5,836 nucleotides of DNA from Kiloniellaceae bacterium (GTDB lineage: Bacteria; Pseudomonadota; Alphaproteobacteria; Kiloniellales; Kiloniellaceae), in the NCBI GenBank assembly GCA_028280915.1, contig JANQKX010000051.1:1-5836 (forward strand). Reading direction: 5' to 3'. Position numbers and translations under genes: made by a program. Of this stretch, positions 1-5,625 are shown piece by piece; the stretch's first letter is position 1, and each line of letters opens with the position of its first letter. The notes under the pieces were generated by a model. That model made no database searches and was not told the DNA's origin. It saw only the letters and a list, made by a program, of their open reading frames with translations.

Positions 1-946
1 CCAGGTCGCGATAGTGATCCGTGGCCGCCACCAAGGCCCGGCGGATGCCCGGTTCCATGGCCGAATGCCCCGCGTCGGGCACGATCCGAAAGTCCGCCTC
101 GGGCCAGGCAAGGTGCAAATCATGGGCGGTCGAGACCGGGCAAATGATGTCGTAGCGCCCGTGCACGATCGTCGCCGGGATATGGCGGATTTTGTCGACC
201 CCCTGCAGCAACGCGCCCTCGGGCAAGAAGCAGCGATTGACGAAATAGTGCATCTCCATGCGGGCCAGGCCGATGGCCATGCGGCTATCTCCATGATCCT
301 GCAGCACCTTGGGATCGCTGAGCAGGGTGGAGCAGGCGGCTTCGTAAAGGCTCCAGGCCTTCGCCGCCGCCAATTGCACACCTGGGTTGGGATCCAGCAG
401 CCGGCGCTGATAGGCGGCCAGGAGGTCTCCCCGCTCCTCCGGCGGGATGAACTCGCAAAAGCGTTGCCAGTTTTCCGGAAAGATGCGGCCCATGTGGGTC
501 ATGAACCAGTCAATTTCCATTTGCCGGGCCAGGAAAATCCCCCGCAACACCAAGGCCGTGACCCGGTCGGGATGGGTCTGGGCATAAGCCAAGGCCAAAG
601 TCGAACCCCAAGAGCCGCCGAATACCTGCCAGCGGGTGATACCCAGATGGTCGCGCAAGGCCTCCATATCGCTGATCAAGGCTTGGGTGGTGTTATCGGA
701 AAGCTCGCCCAGGGGCTGGGACCGCCCCGCGCCCCGCTGATCGAAGACCACGATCTGGTAGTGGTCCGGGTCAAAAAAACGCCGATGGTCGGCCGAGGCC
801 CCCGCGCCGGGTCCGCCATGGAGGAACACCACCGGGGCGCCTTCAGGGTTGCCGACCACTTCCCAATAGAGGTTGTGAGGCGGCGTCACCGCCAGACGCC
901 CGGTCTCATAGGGCTCAATGGAAGGATAGAGGTCGGATTCGGTCAT
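1..946 (-). CDS. pip: Proline iminopeptidase (S33 alpha/beta hydrolase), C-terminus cut by window edge
   Basis: This cytosolic serine peptidase removes N-terminal proline from peptides (EC 3.4.11.5, MEROPS S33). The 315 residues visible cover almost the whole protein; the family is usually about 313-320 residues, so only a few residues and the stop are missing. The oxyanion-hole motif HGGPG is at residues 43-47, followed by DQRGAGRS at 69-76. The nucleophile elbow GGSWGS has Ser112, and the cap segment ends in a HYF motif near 233-235. Catalytic Asp266 lies in HGRYD and His294 in DAGHS. These positions sit very close to the triad of characterised Xanthomonas-type enzymes. The start at 946 gives the standard N-terminus (MTESDLYPSIEPYETG) and has an AAAGG ribosome site five bases upstream (956-952 on the minus strand). 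It is transcribed divergently from the nuclease operon. Base composition matches the GC-rich neighbours and nothing appears broken. Confidence 0.96.
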   Translation of the reverse strand, partial: MTESDLYPSIEPYETGRLAVTPPHNLYWEVVGNPEGAPVVFLHGGPGAGASADHRRFFDPDHYQIVVFDQRGAGRSQPLGELSDNTTQALISDMEALRDHLGITRWQVFGGSWGSTLALAYAQTHPDRVTALVLRGIFLARQMEIDWFMTHMGRIFPENWQRFCEFIPPEERGDLLAAYQRRLLDPNPGVQLAAAKAWSLYEAACSTLLSDPKVLQDHGDSRMAIGLARMEMHYFVNRCFLPEGALLQGVDKIRHIPATIVHGRYDIICPVSTAHDLHLAWPEADFRIVPDAGHSAMEPGIRRALVAATDHYRDL

Positions 947-1004
947 GGCGGCCTTTCGCGGGATGGTTTTGGCGTTCTTTGATTCGTGGTCAATCCAGGC
1001 CGCT

Positions 1005-1034
1005 AATCTAGACTGTCACCGCGCCGTGCTTCAA
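1005..1034 (-). promoter_or_regulatory. Tentative sigma70-type promoter for pip
   Basis: Reading the minus strand, a -35-like TTGAAG (1034-1029) and a -10-like TAGATT (1010-1005) are separated by 18 bases, about 60 bases upstream of the pip start. The hexamers match the consensus in about four of six positions each, so the match is modest. Position in the divergent intergenic region supports it; chance occurrence cannot be ruled out. No comparably good plus-strand promoter for the nuclease operon was found in 947-1154. Confidence 0.3.
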
Positions 1035-1101
1035 TTCCCTTAATTGGGCCGCCCCCCAGCCGCGACGGTATTGGAACCCCGTCCGGCGCTTGCCTTGCGG
1101 C

Positions 1102-1116
1102 CGGTTTCAAAAACCG
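1102..1116. other. Short perfect inverted repeat in the divergent intergenic region
   Basis: CGGTTT and AAACCG form a perfect six-base stem around a three-base CAA loop, 38 bases before the nuclease start. GGCCGG occurs on both sides of it (1099-1104 and 1121-1126). No T-tract follows and no plus-strand gene lies upstream, so a terminator is unlikely. It could be a leader hairpin or a small operator, or be chance. Confidence 0.25.
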
Positions 1117-1154
1117 ATCTGGCCGGACCAGCCAAAAATTGTTAGATCAAGGCC

Positions 1155-2000
1155 ATGCCGGTGCGTTCCAAATACTCATCTAAACTGCTCTTGGGCAAAT
1201 TGTTCTCGGGCATTCTGCTTGCGGTTCTCGCGGTCCTGGTTTTGGCCATCGAGTATCTGCCCACGGGCACCGCCCAATCCTTGCCGGACGACCTGACCTG
1301 GGGTGGCTCGGCCCGGGTGGTGGAAGTGATCGACGGCGACACGGTGGTCCTGGACAATGGCGAGGAAATCCGCCTGGTGGGTATTCAGGCGCCAAAGCTG
1401 CCCCTGGGGCGCAAAAACTTTCCCACCTGGCCCTTGGCCGACAAAGCAAAAGAGGCCCTGGAGGCGCTCACCCTGGGCCGGACCATCGATTATGGCCATG
1501 GCGGCACGCCCCGGGACCGCCACGGCCGTTTGCTGGCCCATATCTATGACCAGGACGGCACCTGGGCCCAGGGAGAAATACTGGCCCAAGGCATGGCCCG
1601 GGTTTACAGCTTCCCCGACAACCGCGCCTTGGTGGACGACATGTTGGCGCTGGAAAGGGCGGCGCGGGACGAGCGTCGGGGGATCTGGGATCATCCGTTT
1701 TATGCCGTGCGCACGCCGGAGGAAGCGGCGGATTTCATTAACGGATTTGAACTTGTGGAAGGTAAAATCCACAATGCTGCCATCGTTCGGGGCCGGGCCT
1801 ACCTTAATTTCGGCACAAATTGGCGCGAAGATTTCACGGTGACCTTTGGCCCCAGCGACCTGCGCCGCATAGTAGCGGACGGCGTGGACTTAACCCGATT
1901 GGAAGGTCAACGGGTGCGGGTCAGGGGCTGGCTCAAGTCCTTTAACGGTCCCATGATCGAGGCGACCCATATGGAACAAATTGAGCTTTTGGACGACTGA
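1155..2000 (+). CDS. Membrane-anchored thermonuclease (SNase)-family protein with OB-like C-terminal domain
   Basis: This 281-residue protein belongs to the staphylococcal-nuclease family (calcium-dependent phosphodiesterases). A hydrophobic segment at residues 16-32 after a basic N-terminus is a membrane anchor or uncleaved signal, so the rest should lie in the periplasm. The SNase domain spans about 53-180: IDGDT at 59-63 (Asp62 matches calcium ligand Asp21), RLVGIQAP at 73-80 (Arg73 matches Arg35), and DRHGR at 121-125 (Arg125 matches Arg87). The segment that normally reads DTPE is QAPK here, placing Gln78 at the Asp40 calcium ligand and Lys81 at the Glu43 catalytic position. Residues 200-280 form an extra beta-rich region (RVRVRGWL, then NGPMIEATH) that looks like an OB fold. 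The ATG at 1155 has an AAGG only two bases away, a weak site. It is the first gene of a unit with the M48 protease, which starts on the last base of its stop. Nuclease activity is uncertain. Confidence 0.9.
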   Translation: MPVRSKYSSKLLLGKLFSGILLAVLAVLVLAIEYLPTGTAQSLPDDLTWGGSARVVEVIDGDTVVLDNGEEIRLVGIQAPKLPLGRKNFPTWPLADKAKEALEALTLGRTIDYGHGGTPRDRHGRLLAHIYDQDGTWAQGEILAQGMARVYSFPDNRALVDDMLALERAARDERRGIWDHPFYAVRTPEEAADFINGFELVEGKIHNAAIVRGRAYLNFGTNWREDFTVTFGPSDLRRIVADGVDLTRLEGQRVRVRGWLKSFNGPMIEATHMEQIELLDD

Positions 2001-3481
2001 TGCCACCCATGTTCGCTTTTTGTTCTCCTCGCCGGAGCCTTGCAATCGCCTGTCAGGCTCTCATCCTGCTGGTGCTGGCCGCCTGTTCCACCGCGCCCGG
2101 CACGGGCCGCACCATCTTTACCGGCGGCCTGGATGAAGAGGGTGAAAAGGCCCTTGGCCTGCAGGAACACCCCAAAATCATCAAGGAATTCGGCGGCGAA
2201 TACGACAACCCGGCCTTGGCCAAATACATCTCCTCCCTGGGCACCCTTCTGGCCAGTACCTCCGAACTGCCGGACCTCACATTCACCTTCACGGTGCTGG
2301 ATACCCCCATCGTGAACGCCTTCGCCCTGCCGGGGGGCTATGTTTACATCACCCGGGGCCTGCTGGCCCTGGCCGAGGACGAGGCCGAGGTCGCCGGTGT
2401 CCTGGCCCACGAAATCGGCCATGTGACCGCCCGTCACAGTGCCGAGCGGCACGGCCAGAACATGGCCGCGTCCATCGCCACCCTGGGCCTGGGCATTCTG
2501 GGCGGTGACCTGGGCGCCAGCGCCGGCAACAGCATCGGCGCGGTGGTCTTGAAAAGCTATTCCCGGGACCAGGAATTCGAGGCCGACATGCTGGGGGTGC
2601 GCTATCTCTCCCGCGCCGGCTACGATACCCGGGGCATGGCCGAGTTCCTGCAGCAGCTTCAGGCCCACGCCCGCCTGGAAGCGGAAATCGCCGGTCAGCC
2701 AGGTGCCGCCGACCAGTTCAGCATCATGCAGACCCACCCGCGCACCACCGACCGCATCGAGCGGGCCATTGAAGAAGCCCAGGTGGTCAAGGCCAGCAAT
2801 CCCATGACCGAAAGGGCGCCTTACCTTAAACAAATCGACGGCATGCTCTATGGCGACAACCCCGAGGAAGGCGTCATCAACCGGCGCCGGTTTTCCCACC
2901 CGGGCCTGCGCTTTACCTTTGAAGTTCCCGAGGGCTTTCGCCTGATCAACACGCCCCAGCAGGTGGTGGCCAAAAACACCGAGGGCGCGGTGATCCTCTT
3001 CGACCGGGACAAACGGCCGGCCAACCTTTCCATGTCCCAGTACGTGAAGCAAAAGTGGGGCAACGACGTCACCATCGCCAACTTGGAGGAAATCGACGTC
3101 AACGGCCTGCCCGCGGCCACCGGCACCACGCAAATCAACACCCGAAACGGGGCGCGGGATCTGCGCCTGGTGGCCATCGGTTATGACAAGAAAACCATCT
3201 ATCGATTTTTGTTCATGACCAAGCCGGAGCAAACCGCCGACCTGGCCCCTTCCCTGCGGGACACCACCCACAGCTTCCGCAAACTGAGCAAAAAGGAAGC
3301 CGCCGCGATCAAGCCCCTGCGTTTGCGCCTCCATACCGTAAAACCGGGCGAGACGGCCAGCGAGATCGCCCAACGCATGCCCTTCGATACCTTCCAGCTG
3401 GAGCGCCTGGCCGTGCTCAACGCCTTGGGTCCCGACCCCCAGCTCAAGGCCGGCCAGACCATCAAGGTCGTCACCGAGTAA
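2000..3481 (+). CDS. M48-family zinc metalloprotease lipoprotein with C-terminal LysM-like domain
   Basis: This is a probable periplasmic, lipid-anchored zinc protease of the M48 group that includes BepA and the COG4784 proteins, which act in envelope and outer-membrane protein quality control. Residues 1-28 are a lipoprotein signal peptide ending in the lipobox LAAC (Cys29). The zinc site is HEIGH at 137-141 (His137 and His141 ligands, Glu138 catalytic), with the third ligand Glu192 in EFEAD. A later THP motif (His246) matches the histidine thought to gate the BepA site. Unlike BepA there is no TPR tail. Residues 296-430 form a second domain I cannot name, and 445-491 (HTVKPGETASEIAQR, then LKAGQTIKV) resemble LysM, suggesting peptidoglycan contact. 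The start codon shares one base with the nuclease stop (TGATG), indicating translational coupling. An in-frame ATG at 2009 is possible and would keep the signal peptide. The methyltransferase-like gene begins seven bases after the stop. Confidence 0.94.
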   Translation: MPPMFAFCSPRRSLAIACQALILLVLAACSTAPGTGRTIFTGGLDEEGEKALGLQEHPKIIKEFGGEYDNPALAKYISSLGTLLASTSELPDLTFTFTVLDTPIVNAFALPGGYVYITRGLLALAEDEAEVAGVLAHEIGHVTARHSAERHGQNMAASIATLGLGILGGDLGASAGNSIGAVVLKSYSRDQEFEADMLGVRYLSRAGYDTRGMAEFLQQLQAHARLEAEIAGQPGAADQFSIMQTHPRTTDRIERAIEEAQVVKASNPMTERAPYLKQIDGMLYGDNPEEGVINRRRFSHPGLRFTFEVPEGFRLINTPQQVVAKNTEGAVILFDRDKRPANLSMSQYVKQKWGNDVTIANLEEIDVNGLPAATGTTQINTRNGARDLRLVAIGYDKKTIYRFLFMTKPEQTADLAPSLRDTTHSFRKLSKKEAAAIKPLRLRLHTVKPGETASEIAQRMPFDTFQLERLAVLNALGPDPQLKAGQTIKVVTE

Positions 3482-3488
3482 CGGAACC

Positions 3489-4466
3489 ATGACGAAGGAA
3501 CCGGTAGAACACGACCAAAGCCCCTTCGATCCCGCTGCTTTTCAGGCCTTCGAGGCCGCCAGCAACGACAAAGCCCTGACCGCCGCCGTTCTGGCGCGCC
3601 TGCTGGATCAGGCGATCGGAACCGGCCTGGTCTTGACCGGTAAAGGTTCGCTGGACTTTTACGTGCCCGGCATCGGCGATGGCTTGCAAACCGGCGACTA
3701 CGCCCAACAACTGCACAAGGCCACGGGCCGGCGCCTGCGGATCTGGTCCGACGAGCCCTCCGCCGAACTGGCGGCCCAGGCTCGATTGCGCCTCAGCGCC
3801 CTCTCCTGTGTCGACGGCGTGGAGATCACCGTGGGCGATGCTTTCGCCCCCACGGCTTTCGCCGCCCCGCGGGTGGATTTGGCCGAGCTGTCCCACATGC
3901 TCTATTACGTGCCCGAACGGGCCACCGTATCCCGCCTGGTCACCACCATCGCCCAGCGCCTGAGCCCCAATGGCCTGGCGCTTTTCATCCACGACACGCC
4001 GGACACACATTTTACCGAGCTTCTCACCCGCTACAGCCCCCTGGTCCTGCCGGACCCGGTCCCGGCCATCGCCGAGGCCGCCGCGGCGCTCTCGCTGCCG
4101 CTTTTTTGCCTGAACTTCACGCCCCATGTGCGGTTCGAGGACCCGGGGTTGCTGGATCAACTGCGCCAAAAAGAACCCGACGAACCCGAGCTGCTCAATA
4201 CGGCGCGCGTGGTGTCCTGCTTGTGTCAGCGCGGCATCGCTGAATTGCGCCGGCTTGGGCTTTGGGAGGAAGCTCTCAGGGATGTGCGCCGCCGGCTGGA
4301 CCCCGAAGGCCGCTTACCCATTCCCGCAACGGTCCAGATGATGCCCGCACCGGCTTTGGCGGCGGATGGCCAAGCCATTGACCGGCTCGGGAAAACAATC
4401 ATCCAAACGGCCTCTCAACTTCGTGAGCTCGAACAACAATCGAGAGATTTTAATTCTCCAACTTAG
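3489..4466 (+). CDS. Class I SAM-dependent methyltransferase-like protein, resembling histamine N-methyltransferase
   Basis: This 325-residue protein has no signal peptide or membrane segment and is probably cytosolic. Features fit a class I methyltransferase of the histamine N-methyltransferase (HNMT) type. Residues 53-66 (LDFYVPGIGDG) are a SAM-binding motif I of degenerate form. DEPSAE at 88-93 matches the EPS-A-E segment that follows strand 2 in HNMT. GDAF is at 116-119, SHMLYYV at 135-141 corresponds to the HMIQMLYYV region, and LSPNGLALFIHD at 158-169 fits strand 5. The region after about 175 would supply substrate specificity; I recognise no substrate motif there. The tail from about 296 is helical and charged. 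It is the last gene of the nuclease-protease unit, seven bases after the M48 stop and preceded only by a weak GGA ribosome site. The fold call is fairly sure; the substrate is unknown, and the weak motif I leaves open loss of activity. Confidence 0.7.
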   Translation: MTKEPVEHDQSPFDPAAFQAFEAASNDKALTAAVLARLLDQAIGTGLVLTGKGSLDFYVPGIGDGLQTGDYAQQLHKATGRRLRIWSDEPSAELAAQARLRLSALSCVDGVEITVGDAFAPTAFAAPRVDLAELSHMLYYVPERATVSRLVTTIAQRLSPNGLALFIHDTPDTHFTELLTRYSPLVLPDPVPAIAEAAAALSLPLFCLNFTPHVRFEDPGLLDQLRQKEPDEPELLNTARVVSCLCQRGIAELRRLGLWEEALRDVRRRLDPEGRLPIPATVQMMPAPALAADGQAIDRLGKTIIQTASQLRELEQQSRDFNSPT

Positions 4467-4469
4467 TCC

Positions 4470-4500
4470 TTGACCGGGACTAACTCCAGGTCGGTATCTA
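4470..4500 (+). promoter_or_regulatory. MerR-type promoter with 19-base spacer for the merR/solute-binding cassette
   Basis: The -35 element TTGACC (4470-4475) and -10 element TATCTA (4495-4500) are separated by exactly 19 bases. MerR-family regulators characteristically act on promoters with over-long 19-20 base spacers, by binding in the spacer and distorting the DNA. The promoter lies 32 bases before the MerR start codon, directly after the methyltransferase gene, so the cassette is likely transcribed independently and autoregulated. Confidence 0.72.
4472..4492. promoter_or_regulatory. Inverted-repeat operator, probable MerR binding site
   Basis: A 21-base imperfect palindrome has the left arm GACCGGGACT (4472-4481), a central A, and the right arm ACTCCAGGTC (4483-4492). 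Eight of ten arm positions pair. It starts inside the -35 hexamer and ends two bases before the -10, the same placement as MerR-family operators such as that of zntA. Because the gene for a MerR protein follows directly, it is the natural binding site for that protein. Confidence 0.72.
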
Positions 4501-4520
4501 TGCCGGCAAGAGTGTATTTT

Positions 4521-4526
4521 GGAGAG
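4521..4526 (+). promoter_or_regulatory. Ribosome binding site of the MerR gene
   Basis: GGAGAG lies six to seven bases before the ATG at 4533. It is the clearest Shine-Dalgarno sequence among the plus-strand genes in the window and fixes the MerR start. Confidence 0.75.
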
Positions 4527-4532
4527 TGACCC

Positions 4533-4910
4533 ATGCGCATCGCCGAAGCGGCAAACGCCAGTGGCTTGAGTATCGATACCATCCGTTACTATGAGAAATC
4601 GGGCATCGTGCCAAAGGTTCAACGCGGCTCTGATGGCAAAAGGCGTTTTTCCAAAGAAAATGTCGACTGGCTAACACTGCTTTTTTGGCTGCGGGAGACA
4701 GGTATGCCCGTGAAAACCATGCATCGGTTCGCGGTCCTCTATCAGGCGGGGGACGACACAATTCCAGAAAGGAAAACCATCTTGCTGGCACATGCGGATT
4801 TCTTAAAAAAACGACGGGCGGACTTGGACCGCTGCGAGGAGGTGTTGGCCTACAAGCTGGCGACCTATGAAAATCTTCAGGGCGAGAGCCTCGCGTCGTC
4901 AAAGCCGTGA
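4533..4910 (+). CDS. MerR-family transcriptional regulator, short form (AdhR-like)
   Basis: This 125-residue DNA-binding regulator acts as a dimer on promoters with long spacers. The N-terminal winged helix-turn-helix spans about 2-70: IAEAANASGLSIDTIRYYEKSGI with the hallmark Arg18-Tyr19-Tyr20, then a wing (GSDGKRRFS, 32-40). A dimerisation helix runs about 76-113. The protein ends there, so it lacks the separate effector-binding domain of BmrR-type regulators. The overall pattern resembles Bacillus AdhR, but the position of the AdhR aldehyde-sensing cysteine appears to be Trp52. The only cysteine is Cys101, and there is no C-terminal cysteine metal loop, so metal or thiol sensing by known routes is not supported. 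The gene has its own MerR-type promoter and operator. Its TGA overlaps the GTG start of the solute-binding-domain gene by four bases, implying coupled synthesis. GC is about 52% at 4561-4860 against about 68% in the M48 gene, which suggests acquisition. Confidence 0.93.
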   Translation: MRIAEAANASGLSIDTIRYYEKSGIVPKVQRGSDGKRRFSKENVDWLTLLFWLRETGMPVKTMHRFAVLYQAGDDTIPERKTILLAHADFLKKRRADLDRCEEVLAYKLATYENLQGESLASSKP

Positions 4911-5620
4911 AGTTTGCCTATCTCATAGAGCCGCCCTTCAACTTCCGGGATGAGGATGGCACTGTCCGGGGTTGCGACGTCGAACTCGCACAGTATGTTT
5001 TTGCCGCTTTAGGTATTGATCGATACGAGCTGGTTGAAACGGAGTTCTCACAGCTTCTACCCGGACTTTGCGACGGCCGCTGGCAAATGACCACCGGGCT
5101 TTTCGCGACCGGAGAAAGAAAAAAATACGCCGTCTTCAGCCGCCCCATCTGGGCTCTGCCAGATGGCTTGTTGATAAGAGGCGACGCCGATGATCAGCTG
5201 GCAGGATATGGGTCCATCGCCAATGCCCCCAGCTGCAAATTGGCTGTTGTTCGGGATCAATTTCAACATCGATCCGCCATCCAGTTTGGTATTCCGGACG
5301 ATCGCATACTGGTCTTTGAAACCTATGAGGAAGCGGCGCGCGCGGTACTCGAACGGACAGCAATCGCCTACGCCAGTGTCGATCGGGCCCACAGCGGATT
5401 TATTCAACGCAATCCCGGTCTCGCCCTGAAATCAGTCGTTATCCCACCCTCGGAGAAAGCGCCGGCGTTTGGCTGCTTCGCTTTTCCAAGACTCGAGAAA
5501 AGTCTTATATCTGCCGTTGACAAAGTGTTGAATAGTTACCTCGGCAGTCCAGACCACCGATCCATGATGCGCCAACACGGGTTCTCGGACGATGAGGTCG
5601 ACCTACTAAGAACGGGTTAG
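4907..5620 (+). CDS. Family-3 solute-binding-protein domain without signal peptide (predicted cytoplasmic)
   Basis: This 237-residue protein matches the family-3 (amino-acid type) bacterial solute-binding fold, beginning directly at the first strand of the mature domain (MKFAYLIEPPFNFRDEDG). It has the usual GCDVELAQYVFAALG helix at 22-36. GLFATGERKKYAVFSRP at 64-80 contains Arg71, the position that binds the ligand alpha-carboxylate in amino-acid binders. The hinge and second lobe follow at about 103-185, and Asp159 is a candidate for the alpha-amino contact. There is no signal peptide, and an in-frame TGA at 4868-4870 rules out an upstream one. The GTG at 4907 is the only plausible start and overlaps the MerR stop as GTGA; no clear ribosome site precedes it, so translation is probably coupled. 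No transporter permease or ATPase gene is nearby. I infer a cytoplasmic ligand sensor working with MerR. An SBP-derived enzyme (cyclohexadienyl dehydratase is a known case) or an orphaned remnant are alternatives. Confidence 0.85.
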   Translation: MKFAYLIEPPFNFRDEDGTVRGCDVELAQYVFAALGIDRYELVETEFSQLLPGLCDGRWQMTTGLFATGERKKYAVFSRPIWALPDGLLIRGDADDQLAGYGSIANAPSCKLAVVRDQFQHRSAIQFGIPDDRILVFETYEEAARAVLERTAIAYASVDRAHSGFIQRNPGLALKSVVIPPSEKAPAFGCFAFPRLEKSLISAVDKVLNSYLGSPDHRSMMRQHGFSDDEVDLLRTG

Positions 5621-5625
5621 CGGTT

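Noticed and set aside
14..982. Plus-strand open frame of 322 codons at the left end
   Set aside because: It is the antisense shadow of pip, whose complete catalytic triad is on the minus strand.
936..985. Two GANTC (CcrM methylation) sites upstream of and within the pip start region
   Set aside because: Two GATTC sites (936-940, 981-985) are compatible with an alphaproteobacterium, but their number and placement do not exceed what chance allows.
1907..3490. Long open reading frame (527 codons) on the minus strand opposite the M48 gene
   Set aside because: It lies antisense to a clear metalloprotease with signal peptide and zinc motif. Its translation is low-complexity, rich in Gly, Gln and His, with no recognisable domain, as expected from GC-rich third-position bias.
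3471..4169. Minus-strand open frame opposite the methyltransferase-like gene
   Set aside because: Its composition is shadow-like and it has no domain, while the plus-strand frame shows ordered methyltransferase motifs and operon spacing.
4445..4458. GAGA and TCTC at the end of the methyltransferase gene as a terminator hairpin
   Set aside because: The stem is only four bases, AT-rich in the loop, overlaps the coding end and is not followed by a T-tract.
4904..4912. Programmed frameshift fusing MerR to the solute-binding domain
   Set aside because: The GTGA overlap is explained by ordinary translational coupling; no slippery heptamer or downstream stimulatory structure is evident.
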